Part shown: positions 7,492-15,462 of the stretch, in pieces
How the letters are laid out: each line of letters begins with the position of its first letter
How positions within the stretch are numbered: position 1 is the first letter of the stretch
Source: Castellaniella sp. MT123
Lineage (GTDB): Bacteria; Pseudomonadota; Gammaproteobacteria; Burkholderiales; Burkholderiaceae_B
Direction of reading: 5' to 3'
Length of the DNA stretch: 64,000 nt
NCBI RefSeq assembly: GCF_039614765.1
Contig: NZ_CP154879.1
Coordinates: forward strand, 2,480,001 to 2,544,000
Notes under the pieces: generated by a model
Told to the model about the DNA's origin: nothing
What the model saw: only the letters and a program-made list of their open reading frames with translations
Databases searched by the model: none
Position numbers and translations under genes: made by a program

Positions 7492-8867
7492 GGGAGTGTC
7501 AGATTTTTTGTGGGCGGGGCGGTTTGACATCGTTTAATCCCTCGCCTCGGTGAACCGTTCACCGAACAGGATGGCGAACTGATTCATGGCTGCTTTCCAC
7601 GTATGAACCGATCGTGACGGCTTGGCCAGCACGTTTCGCAGCGCCAGCCATAGGAGTTTGACGGCCGCCTCGTCGCTGGGGAATTGGCCCCGGTTCTTGA
7701 TGATTTTACGCAGCTGCCGATTCATGTTCTCGATGGCGTTCGTGGTATAGATCACGCGCCGGATATCGGGTGGGAAGATGAAGAACGGCACCACATGTTC
7801 CCAGGCCCGCTCCCAGGCGGCCACGATCGTCGGATATTTCGTGCCCCAAGGGCCAGCCGCGAAGGCGGCCAGCGCCTCTCTGGCCTGTTGCTCATTGGCG
7901 GCGGCATAGATGGGCTTGAGGGCGGCGGCGACCAACTTACGGTCCTTCCAGCCGGCGTAATCCAGGCTGTTGCGCATCAGATGCACGATGCAGGTCTGCA
8001 CCGTCGTTTTCGGGAAGACCACGTTGATGGCCTCGGGCAGGCCCTTTAAACCATCGACCACGGCAATCAGAATGTCCTGGCAGCCCCGGTTCTTGAGCTC
8101 GTTGAAGACCTTGAGCCAGAACTTCGAACCTTCGGTCTGCTCAATCCACAGCCCCAGCACGTCACGCTCCCCGTTAGCGTCGATCCCCAGGGCCAGGTAG
8201 ACCGCCTTGTTGACCACCAGCCCGTCGGTGCGGATCTTCACGCGCAGGGCATCGAAGAACACGACCGGGTACATGCGCTCCAGGGGCCGATTCTGCCAGG
8301 CCACCGTCTCGGTCATGACCTCGTCAGTGACCTCGCTGATGAGCTCGGGCGAGACATCCGTGCCATAGGTCTCAGCCAGGAATGCCTGGATCTCGCGCAC
8401 GCTCATGCCTCGGGCGTACAGGGCGATGATGCGTTCATCGAACCCGGCGAAATGGCGCTCATGCTTGGGGATCAAGACCGGCTCGAAGGTACCGTCCCGG
8501 TCGCGGGGCAACTGAACACGCATCGAGCCGTGTTTGGTCAACAGCGTCTTGGCGCTCACGCCGTTGCGTTCGTCGGCTTGTTGGGCCGGCTTGTCTTCGC
8601 CGGCACGGTAGCCAAGGTGGGCGTTCATCTCGCCAGCCATGGCCCGCTCGATCACCGCCTTGCCAAAGGCATCAATCAGATCCTCGACCTCCATGGCCGA
8701 CATCGGACCTTCGACCAGGCCGTCCAGCAAATGCTCAGGCAGCTTCGGAAATCGGGCCGTACGGGCGGCCGCCTGGGCCGCAATAGATGGCTTCTTGTGT
8801 TTCACGGGCATATCCATGATCGTTTTCTCTCATGTTATGCCTCGCCCACAAAATTCTGGACACTCTC
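7492..8867 (-). mobile_element. IS256-family insertion sequence, subtype A copy 1
   Basis: A 1376-bp element with imperfect terminal inverted repeats: left end GGGAGTGTCAGATTTTTTGT, right end (reverse complement) GAGAGTGTCCAGAATTTTGT. It is flanked by an 8-bp direct repeat, CTGTTGGA, at 7484-7491 and 8868-8875. Ends and duplication length were fixed by comparing four copies in the window, all 1376 bp. It carries one transposase gene on the minus strand and appears identical to the copy at 38720-40095 over all stretches compared. Confidence 0.95.
7534..8817 (-). CDS. IS256-family transposase (subtype A)
   Basis: A 427-residue mutator/IS256-type DDE transposase. The catalytic residues are probably Asp189 (VFFDALR), Asp255 (VVDGLKG) and Glu363 (TTNAIENMN). 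The C(2)H-like stretch TCIVHLMRN between the second Asp and Glu is typical of the family. Length and motif spacing are normal and the frame is open, so the enzyme is probably active. It starts ATGGATATGCCC 50 bases inside the right terminus. Confidence 0.95.
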   Translation of the reverse strand: MDMPVKHKKPSIAAQAAARTARFPKLPEHLLDGLVEGPMSAMEVEDLIDAFGKAVIERAMAGEMNAHLGYRAGEDKPAQQADERNGVSAKTLLTKHGSMRVQLPRDRDGTFEPVLIPKHERHFAGFDERIIALYARGMSVREIQAFLAETYGTDVSPELISEVTDEVMTETVAWQNRPLERMYPVVFFDALRVKIRTDGLVVNKAVYLALGIDANGERDVLGLWIEQTEGSKFWLKVFNELKNRGCQDILIAVVDGLKGLPEAINVVFPKTTVQTCIVHLMRNSLDYAGWKDRKLVAAALKPIYAAANEQQAREALAAFAAGPWGTKYPTIVAAWERAWEHVVPFFIFPPDIRRVIYTTNAIENMNRQLRKIIKNRGQFPSDEAAVKLLWLALRNVLAKPSRSVHTWKAAMNQFAILFGERFTEARD

Positions 8868-9058
8868 CTGTTGGACGCCGTTCTGGGTTCCGTGGCTGGA
8901 CGGGTGCTGTCCATGACGCGGCGGCCCGTGCTGCTGATTCAGCAGGCGGGGGCCGCCGCCCGGCCCGACTAACGCTCCAGCCCGGCATCCTTTGACCGGT
9001 ACGTGTTATAAGTCGCTTCGAACGCAGCAACCCGAACAGTCCACCCCACCACACTGCC

Positions 9059-10357
9059 ATGTCCCTACCCGCACGTTCCGCCGGGTCTACCCTCATTTCC
9101 CGTATGGGTCAGCGCTACGCTTTCGTGGTGGTCGGCGTCATCTTCTTTTGTCTGCTGTTCTCGGCGGGGCTGCGCGCCACGCCCAGCGTGCTGCTGGACC
9201 CGCTAGAGCAGTCCTTCGGCTGGAGCCGGTCCGTCACCTCGCTGGCAGCCGCCATCGGCATTTTCTTCTACGGCATGGCGGGCCCCTTTGCCGCTGCGGC
9301 GATGGACCATTTCGGTCTGCGGCGCGTCCTGCTGGCCGCTTTGGCTGTTATGGCGGCCTCTTCCGCCGCCAGCGCCTATATGACTCAGGCCTGGCAGCTC
9401 ATCGCGCTGTGGGGCGTTTTCTCGGGGATCAGCTCCGGTGCTGTGGCGACGGTGCTGGCCGCCACCATCGCCAATCGCTGGTTCAAGCAGCATCGTGGCC
9501 TGGCCATGGGCATCCTGACCGCCAGTACGGCAACTGGCAACCTTATCTTCCTGCCGGTGCTGGCGAGTCTGGCCTCGTCCACGGACTGGCGGCGCGCCGT
9601 CTGGGCCGTGGCTGCGGCCATGGTGCTCATGGTGCCGCTGGTCTGGCGGCTGGTGCCTGATCGGCCGGCCGATGTCGGCCTGCGGCCCTACGGCGATGAT
9701 TCGGCACATACGCCTGCAGCGACCGAGCCGAAGACCGGTCTGCTCGCCGCCGCCTTTGGGGCGCTCAAGCGCGCCAGTCGCACTCGCGCCTTCTGGCTCT
9801 TGTTCGCCACTTTCTGGGTCTGTGGGTTCACCACCAACGGTCTGGTGGGCACACACATGATTGCCATGTGCGGTGATCACGGCATCCTCCCCGTCCAGGC
9901 CGCGGGCCTGCTCGCGCTGATGGGGGTCTTCGATCTGGTGGGCACCACTGCCTCGGGCTGGCTCACAGACCGCTATGACCCGCGCAAACTGCTCTTCGTC
10001 TACTACGGGTTGCGCGGCATCTCGCTGATCGTGCTGCCCTACACCGATTTTTCGTTCTACAGCCTTGCCATCTTTGCCGTGTTCTACGGCCTGGACTGGA
10101 TCGCCACCGTGCCACCCACGCTGCGCCTGGCCACCGATGTCTTCGGTGATCGCGACGCGCCCGTGGTGTTCGGCTGGATTGTCGCCGGCCATCAGATCGG
10201 CGCCGCCACAGCGGCGTGGATGGGCGGCTATGCGCGTGAAATCACCGGCAGCTATCTGACGGCTTTCGTGCTCTCTGGTGCGACCGGCATCATCGCCGCC
10301 GTGATCGCGCTGATGATCAGCCGCCAGCGCGCGGCGGGTGCGCTGGCGGCGGTTTGA
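9059..10357 (+). CDS. MFS transporter, oxalate/formate antiporter-like
   Basis: A 432-residue major facilitator with about 12 hydrophobic segments in two halves of six and a central hydrophilic loop around residues 205-245. MDHFGLRRVLL after helix 2 and LTDRYDPRKLL after helix 8 are the repeated MFS loop 2-3 and 8-9 motifs (G/D-x-x-x-D-R/K). The motif pattern around IANRWFKQHRGLAMGI matches the monocarboxylate/oxalate-formate porter group. Substrate is unknown. No strong ribosome site is visible before 9059; Met16 is an alternative start. It stands alone downstream of the disrupted stress gene. Confidence 0.85.
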   Translation: MSLPARSAGSTLISRMGQRYAFVVVGVIFFCLLFSAGLRATPSVLLDPLEQSFGWSRSVTSLAAAIGIFFYGMAGPFAAAAMDHFGLRRVLLAALAVMAASSAASAYMTQAWQLIALWGVFSGISSGAVATVLAATIANRWFKQHRGLAMGILTASTATGNLIFLPVLASLASSTDWRRAVWAVAAAMVLMVPLVWRLVPDRPADVGLRPYGDDSAHTPAATEPKTGLLAAAFGALKRASRTRAFWLLFATFWVCGFTTNGLVGTHMIAMCGDHGILPVQAAGLLALMGVFDLVGTTASGWLTDRYDPRKLLFVYYGLRGISLIVLPYTDFSFYSLAIFAVFYGLDWIATVPPTLRLATDVFGDRDAPVVFGWIVAGHQIGAATAAWMGGYAREITGSYLTAFVLSGATGIIAAVIALMISRQRAAGALAAV

Positions 10358-10437
10358 CCCTTTTCCTGCAAGATGGTTTATCTTTGTATGGTGCCGTGCG
10401 CGGCTGGCTGGGTATTTCAGCATCTTGGGAATCATCC

Positions 10438-11772
10438 ATGAAACGTATCAAGATTTCTTTCCTGGCCATCCTGATCGTGCTCACGGTGCTGTGGCTGGCG
10501 GCCGATACGTTGGTGCCGATCCCATTCACCTATTTTTCGTTCCGCACGGTATTCGTGCAATACAGCGGTGTGATCGGTATTGGCGTGATGAGTATCGCCA
10601 TGATGCTCGCACTGCGCCCGAGGTGGCTGGAACCTCACCTGGACGGGTTGGACAAGACATATCGGCTACACAAATGGCTGGGCATCACGGCCTTGGTGGT
10701 GGCTGCCGTTCACTGGTGGTGGGGGCAGGGCACCAAGTGGATGGTGGGCTGGGGCTGGCTGGAAAAACCCGCGCACGCGTCTGAAGCGACGGAAACCCTG
10801 GGCGTTGTCGAGGGTTGGTTTCGCAGCATTCGGGGATTGGCGGAATCCGTGGGCGAATGGGCGTTCTATGCCGTCGTCTTGTTGATCGTTCTGGCGCTGG
10901 TCAGACGATTTCCCTATCACCTGTTCGTCCGGACGCACAAATGGATCGCCGTGGCTTATCTGGCATTGGTCTTTCATTCCGTGGTGCTCGCCGACGTGGG
11001 TTATTGGGCGCAGCCGGTGGGTTGGCTGCTGGCGGTCTTGCTGGCAGGCGGCTTCGTCGCGGCGCTGTTGACCTTGACGGGGCGGATCGGCGCAGGTCGC
11101 AAGGTGCAGGGAACGATCGCCGCCCTGACCGACTACCCGGCGCTGCGGGTGCTGGAAACCACCCTCGTGCTGGAGCCAGGCTGGCCCGGCCACGCGGCAG
11201 GGCAGTTCGCATTCGTCACCTCGGATCGCCACGAAGGCCCGCATCCCTACACCATCGCGTCGGCCTGGGATCCAGGCGACCGGCGCGTCGTTTTCATCAC
11301 CAAGGCGCTGGGCGATCACACGGCCCGCTTGCGGGAACATTCGCGCGTCGGCATGCCGGTGACGGTGGAAGGCCCCTACGGCTGCTTCGACTTTCGCGAC
11401 GAGCAGCCCAGGCAGATCTGGATCGGTGCCGGCATCGGCATCACGCCTTTCGTGGCAAGGCTGCAGCGGCGCGCCGCCAAACCAGAGGCAAGGGCGGTTG
11501 ACCTCTTTCACCCGACATCCGAGTTCGACCAGGATGCCATTGGCCGTCTCACGGCGGATGCCGCAGCCGCCGACGTGCGTCTCCATCTGCTGATCAATGG
11601 CAAGGATGGACGCTTGAATGGCGAGCGCATCCGCGAGGCTGTTCCGGAATGGCGGACAGCGAGCATCTGGTTCTGCGGGCCGCCGGGGTTTGGTCAGTCC
11701 CTGCGCCAGGACTTCCTGGCCCATGGACTGGCCCCCGAACACTTCCACCAGGAATTGTTTCAGATGCGGTGA
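10438..11772 (+). CDS. ferric reductase-like transmembrane flavoprotein
   Basis: A 444-residue protein of the COG4097 type. The N-terminal half has about six membrane helices with the histidines expected for haem ligation in the ferric-reductase domain (LHKWLGITALVVAAVHWWWG; LFVRTHKWIAVAYLALVFHS). The C-terminal half is a ferredoxin-NADP reductase module: FAD-binding HPYTIASAWDPG and NAD(P)-binding IWIGAGIGITPFVARL, ending in CGPPGFGQSL and FHQELF. It should move electrons from NAD(P)H across the inner membrane to iron or another acceptor. The ATG at 10438 begins directly with the first basic residues and a hydrophobic signal-anchor. Confidence 0.85.
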   Translation: MKRIKISFLAILIVLTVLWLAADTLVPIPFTYFSFRTVFVQYSGVIGIGVMSIAMMLALRPRWLEPHLDGLDKTYRLHKWLGITALVVAAVHWWWGQGTKWMVGWGWLEKPAHASEATETLGVVEGWFRSIRGLAESVGEWAFYAVVLLIVLALVRRFPYHLFVRTHKWIAVAYLALVFHSVVLADVGYWAQPVGWLLAVLLAGGFVAALLTLTGRIGAGRKVQGTIAALTDYPALRVLETTLVLEPGWPGHAAGQFAFVTSDRHEGPHPYTIASAWDPGDRRVVFITKALGDHTARLREHSRVGMPVTVEGPYGCFDFRDEQPRQIWIGAGIGITPFVARLQRRAAKPEARAVDLFHPTSEFDQDAIGRLTADAAAADVRLHLLINGKDGRLNGERIREAVPEWRTASIWFCGPPGFGQSLRQDFLAHGLAPEHFHQELFQMR

Positions 11773-11800
11773 TGATGGTGTGCGGCTGCGCCGGCGACGT

Positions 11801-12238
11801 TCATCCTGCTTGAACCACGTTGATCATCCACGGCGTGCCGAAGCGATCTTTAGTCATGCCGAAGCCCGGCGACCAGAAGGTGCCGGAAAATGGCATGACG
11901 ACCTGTCCTTTTTGCGCCAGCGCGTCGAACAGGCGCTGGCCTTCGGCCACGTCGGCGGCCTGGATGGATACCCAAAGTCCTTGCGGTGGCTGATAGCCAC
12001 CACATGTGGTGTCCGCGCCGGGCATGGCGTCGGAACCGAACAGCGATTGGTCCCCCATCTGCAGATGCACGTGCATGATGCGATGCCTGGCCGATTCGGG
12101 GATGGGCGGCGCGCCGGCTGACGGCGGCATCTCGCCGAAGGTACCCTGGTAGACGATCGTGCCGCCGAACAGTTTGGCGTAGAAGGCAAAGGCTTCGGCG
12201 CAATTGCCGTCGAAATTGAGGTAGGGGGTGAGCTGCAT
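11801..12238 (-). CDS. VOC family protein, PhnB-like
   Basis: A 145-residue vicinal-oxygen-chelate fold protein. MQLTPYLNFDGNCAEAFAFYAKLFGG is the standard opening of PhnB/DUF1338-like glyoxalase-superfamily proteins, and HRIMHVHLQMGDQSLFGSD and VVMPFSGTFWSPGFGMTKDRFGTPW match the second half. These are small cytoplasmic dimers; many are resistance or isomerase-like enzymes but most have no proven substrate. The start at 12238 has a GGAGATCCTG ribosome site. It is divergent from the TetR regulator, with a 15-bp palindrome between them, so it is likely the regulator's target. Confidence 0.85.
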   Translation of the reverse strand: MQLTPYLNFDGNCAEAFAFYAKLFGGTIVYQGTFGEMPPSAGAPPIPESARHRIMHVHLQMGDQSLFGSDAMPGADTTCGGYQPPQGLWVSIQAADVAEGQRLFDALAQKGQVVMPFSGTFWSPGFGMTKDRFGTPWMINVVQAG

Positions 12239-12315
12239 CAGGATCTCCTGGGGTTGTCGTGAACGATGAACCGGAATGAGGACGCTGTACACTTATCGAC
12301 AATATGAAAGTTTAA

Positions 12316-12330
12316 GTGGACACTGTCCAC
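12316..12330. promoter_or_regulatory. TetR-type operator between VOC and tetR genes
   Basis: GTGGACACTGTCCAC is a perfect palindrome of two 7-base arms around a single base. It lies in the 109-base divergent gap, 17 bases before the TetR start and next to a TATAAA-like -10. A partial second copy, GGACGCTGTACAC, sits at about 12279-12291. Autoregulation plus control of the VOC gene is the simplest reading. Confidence 0.6.
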
Positions 12331-12347
12331 ATATAAATTGTTTCCAG

Positions 12348-13019
12348 ATGTCGGATGACTCCTTGCTCCCCGCCCGTCGTGTTCGTCGACGCGGAAACTT
12401 GCGCGCCGCGCTACTCGATGCGGGCGTTGCGCTGGCGCGCGAGGGCGGGCCGAGTGCTGTGGTGCTGCGTGAAGTCACGCGGCGCGCCGGCGTGGTGCCG
12501 AACGCGGCGTATCGCCATTTCGAGAACCACCAGGCATTGTTCGAAGCGGTGCGCGGGGTTGCCTTGGCGCAGTTGGCGCACGCCATCGAGGCCGAGATCG
12601 AGGCGGTGCAATCGGACGACCTGCGCCTGCACGCCCGTGCTACGTTTCGTGGCGTGGGTCTGGGCTATCTGCGCTTTGCGCGCCGGGAACCCGGTCTGTT
12701 TCGCACCGCATTCGCCGCCCGGCCGTTTGATGTGAACGAGTCCCACGGAGACCAGGAGTCGGCGCGCGGCGCCAGCGGCATGGATCCATTCCAGTTGCTG
12801 GCCAGCGCACTGGACGGGATGGTCCATGCCGGCCTGATGTCCCCCGAACACCGCCCGGGGGCGGAGTGGATGGCCTGGTCGGCGGTTCATGGCATGGCGT
12901 TCCTGGTGCTCAACGGCCCCTTGCGGGGACAGGGGGAAGCCGAGTGCCAAGTGCTGGCCGAGCGGCTGGTCGCCATGGTCGAGCGTGGGCTGCTGGCGGA
13001 AACCCCTGCTCGTGGGTAG
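12348..13019 (+). CDS. TetR/AcrR family transcriptional regulator
   Basis: A 223-residue regulator. The N-terminal helix-turn-helix spans about residues 18-62: LRAALLDAGVALAREGG, then the recognition region LREVTRRAGVVPNAAYRHFENHQALFEAV, which contains the family-typical A-Y-x-H-F. The C-terminal ligand domain resembles the WHG/TetR_C_33 group (FRTAFAA...; MAWSAVHGMAFLVL). The ATG at 12348 was chosen over upstream codons because those overlap the palindromic operator. It is probably a repressor that releases in response to a small hydrophobic ligand, controlling itself and the divergent VOC gene. Confidence 0.9.
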   Translation: MSDDSLLPARRVRRRGNLRAALLDAGVALAREGGPSAVVLREVTRRAGVVPNAAYRHFENHQALFEAVRGVALAQLAHAIEAEIEAVQSDDLRLHARATFRGVGLGYLRFARREPGLFRTAFAARPFDVNESHGDQESARGASGMDPFQLLASALDGMVHAGLMSPEHRPGAEWMAWSAVHGMAFLVLNGPLRGQGEAECQVLAERLVAMVERGLLAETPARG

Positions 13020-13091
13020 AGGTCAGGAGGGTGTCGGGCGCCGATGTGCATAATGATGAATTTCAGCCATCCATCGCCCGGTGTCTTCCCC

Positions 13092-13721
13092 ATGTTGATC
13101 TACGACGCGCATAGTCCCGCCCCCCGCTGCCTGCGGATGTTTTTGCTAGAGAAGCGGCTCGAGATCCCGGCCGTAAGGGTCGATGTGATGACGGGAGAAA
13201 ATCGCGAACCGGGATATCTTGCGGTCAATCCGACGGGTCAGACGCCTACGTTGCGGCTCGACGACGGTTCCACTCTGTCCGAGGCGGTTGCTATAGCGGA
13301 ATACCTGGAGGAACTGCATCCGACGCCGGCGCTCGTCGGCCATACTGCCGAGGAACGCGCGCAGACGCGTCAATGGTGGCGCCGTGTGGAGCTGAACGTG
13401 ACGGAGTTCATCCACAATGCCTACCACTATGCGGAGGGGCTGCCGCGTTTCGAATCCCGTATTCCGGTCGTTCCGGAAGCAGCCGCCGGGTTGAAGCGTG
13501 TGGCCCAGGATCGTCTGCGCTGGCTGGATGGCATGTTCGGGGACGGCCCTTATCTGTGCGGTGACCGCTTTACCGCCGCCGATATCTGGCTGTACGTCTG
13601 GCTGGATTTCGGCAATGGCGTGGGCCAGGCATTCGATCGCGGCCTGCCCAGGATCGGGCCGTGGTTCAATCGGATGGAAAGCCGGCCGAGCGCTGAAGGC
13701 AGCCGGGCGCTCCTGGCCTGA
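13092..13721 (+). CDS. glutathione S-transferase family protein
   Basis: A 209-residue two-domain protein. The thioredoxin-like N domain starts MLIYDAHSPAPRCLRMFL and has the glutathione-binding NPTGQTPTLRLDDGSTLSEAVAIAEYLEE (cis-Pro before TL, Ser-Glu binding pair). The all-helical C domain contains DRFTAADIWLYVWLDF, the conserved N-capping Asp region. A catalytic Ser near residue 8-13 is probable but not certain. It presumably conjugates or isomerises electrophiles in the cytoplasm. The start at 13092 fits the family; there is no obvious operon partner. Confidence 0.88.
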   Translation: MLIYDAHSPAPRCLRMFLLEKRLEIPAVRVDVMTGENREPGYLAVNPTGQTPTLRLDDGSTLSEAVAIAEYLEELHPTPALVGHTAEERAQTRQWWRRVELNVTEFIHNAYHYAEGLPRFESRIPVVPEAAAGLKRVAQDRLRWLDGMFGDGPYLCGDRFTAADIWLYVWLDFGNGVGQAFDRGLPRIGPWFNRMESRPSAEGSRALLA

Positions 13722-13840
13722 AGCGCAACGGCAAGCATTATCGTGGCGTGGATAATGGCAGGACGGCTTGTTCAAGCACTCGGAACTCGATGCCAAAGTG
13801 CCCAGACAATACAAAATCGGCCTTTTCACAAGGAATCAAC

Positions 13841-14350
13841 ATGACTATTTCCATGTATGCGGCATCGGTACCGGTGCTGAAGCAAATGCTGCACAGCCTC
13901 GATGCCATCCTGAGCAAGGCGGAGGCCCACACCGTGAACAAGAAAATTGATCCGGCGGTGCTGCTGCAGGCGCGTCTGTATCCCGATATGCTCCCCTTGG
14001 TCGTGCAAGTGCAAATTGCCAGCGACAACGCCAAGGGCATCGCCGCGCGCCTGGCGGGAGTCGACATTCCATCGTTCCAGGATACCGAGCGCACGTTTGA
14101 AGAGCTGCGTGCCCGCATTGCGAAGACGATCGACTTCATCGATACCGTCAAGCCCGAACAGGTGAACGGCAGCGAAGGGCGTGACGTCGTCGTGTACAAG
14201 GGTGCGCCGTATGAAATGCAATTGCGGGGGCAGACCTACCTGATTCATTTTGGCTTGCCCAATTTCCTGTTCCACGTGACAACCGCTTATGCCATCCTGC
14301 GGCATAACGGCGTTGAACTCGGCAAGAGCGATTTCATCGGGAAATTCTGA
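13841..14350 (+). CDS. DUF1993 family protein
   Basis: A 169-residue protein opening MTISMYAASVPVLKQMLHSLDAILSKAE and containing LYPDMLPLVVQVQIASDNAKG and LPNFLFHVTTAYAILRHNGVELGKSDFIG, the conserved landmarks of DUF1993 (related to the DinB four-helix-bundle superfamily). Family members are widespread and of unknown function; several are annotated as stress-related. The start has an AAGGAA ribosome site 6 bases upstream. It stands alone between the glutathione transferase and the PIN-domain gene. Confidence 0.85.
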   Translation: MTISMYAASVPVLKQMLHSLDAILSKAEAHTVNKKIDPAVLLQARLYPDMLPLVVQVQIASDNAKGIAARLAGVDIPSFQDTERTFEELRARIAKTIDFIDTVKPEQVNGSEGRDVVVYKGAPYEMQLRGQTYLIHFGLPNFLFHVTTAYAILRHNGVELGKSDFIGKF

Positions 14351-14431
14351 CGTCGGCACGCTTGGCCATTGCGCCGCAGAACAGGTCGTGCCGCCTTCCC
14401 CAACTCGAAGCAAACACGCCAGCTACCGCGA

Positions 14432-15040
14432 TCACTGAGGCGTTGTTGCTGGCGTTTCGGCCGACAGGCGCTGGAGGCGATACAACCGTTCGCGCTGCAA
14501 GGTCTCGGACAGCGGCTCGGGCGTGCGTCCCAGCGCAACAGAATCGGCGGCCATGGCCTGCACGGCGGCTTCCAGGCGCGATGATCCTGCCCGCCACCAG
14601 TCGGCCAGCAACTGATCGGGGGAATACACATCCAGCCCTTGGCGTCGCAATTCGGATCGATTGAAGTCCTTCAGGTTCCACGTCATCACCTGCACGGTGG
14701 GAGAGCCTTGCAAGCCGCAGCGCGCGCGCCGCGCCAGGCCGGTCGCGATCACGTGAAAATCTTTCGGGTCGCTGTAGCGCAACCCGGCTTCGTAGGGGGC
14801 GGTGTTGGTCTCCATTGCGCCGGGGAAGCGCTGGTTCATGGCATTCCATTGTGCCGCCAGTTTTTCAGGCGAAATCTGCCACACGCGCGCCGCGTTGCGG
14901 CGCCATTCCTCGCCGATGCGTTCGGTCCAGACCGGCTGGAATACACCCTGATCGGCCACACGCAGCAGCAATTGGCGCTGCAGCGTGGACATCAGCACGC
15001 AGGCATCCAGGATGACGAAAGAAGGGGTGTGGCAGGACAT
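14432..15040 (-). CDS. PIN-domain protein without visible antitoxin
   Basis: A 202-residue PIN-fold protein. SFVILDACVL gives the first catalytic Asp (Asp12), YSDPKDFHVIATGLARR carries a central acidic pair, and VMTWNLKDFNRSEL corresponds to the last strand, where Asn/Asp bind metal. PIN proteins are Mg-dependent single-strand RNases, often VapC-like toxins. It is longer than classical VapC (about 130 residues), with a helical C-terminal extension. Only about 37 bases separate it from the upstream resolvase pseudogene, and no antitoxin frame is found there, so it may be an orphan. Confidence 0.78.
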   Translation of the reverse strand: MSCHTPSFVILDACVLMSTLQRQLLLRVADQGVFQPVWTERIGEEWRRNAARVWQISPEKLAAQWNAMNQRFPGAMETNTAPYEAGLRYSDPKDFHVIATGLARRARCGLQGSPTVQVMTWNLKDFNRSELRRQGLDVYSPDQLLADWWRAGSSRLEAAVQAMAADSVALGRTPEPLSETLQRERLYRLQRLSAETPATTPQ

Positions 15041-15462
15041 GGGGGCGGTTTATGCTGGCGTAGCCCGGAGGTGCCGGTCAGATTTTCTGTACAGAATTTT
15101 CACGGTCCTTGCGCCACCCGGCCACCGCACTGTATATCGTCGTGCGCGAGACGTCGTACGCCCGTGCAATGTCCTCGATCCGCATTTTTTTTGCGTCGAC
15201 CTTCGTAACCACTTCTTTGATTTGAGCTGCTGTCAGTTTGGGGCGACGCCCCCCCGTGCGGCCACGCGCGCGTGCCGCGGCAAGCCCTGCCTTCGTGCGT
15301 TCGCGAATCAGGTTGCGTTCGAATTCCGCCAAGGCGGCAAACACATGAAACACGAGCTTGCCGGAAGCGCTGCGGGTTTCAATGCGTTCAGTCAGGCTCT
15401 CAAAGGCAACGCCCTCGTGTTCAAGGTCGCCAATGATGCGAACCAGATCCGGAAGGCTGCGT

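Larger units (their letters stand above)
7136..8972 (+). pseudogene. universal stress protein gene split by IS256-family element
   Basis: The 5' part (7136-7491) encodes AKNIVLASDGSSYSLQAAR, a UspA-type N terminus, through MVMGAHGRG near the ATP-binding loop. The 3' part (8876-8972) encodes LLDAVLGSVAGRVLSMTRRP and ends LIQQAGAAARPD. Removing the IS (7492-8867) and one copy of the 8-bp duplication CTGTTGGA restores one continuous 150-residue frame that ends in the usual GSVxxxVL...PVLLI block. The stress protein is therefore inactivated by a recent insertion. The truncated frame reads on into the IS for a few codons before stopping. Confidence 0.92.

Noticed and set aside
14432-15040. Classical VapBC module
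   Set aside because: The protein is longer than typical VapC and no VapB-like frame exists on either side.
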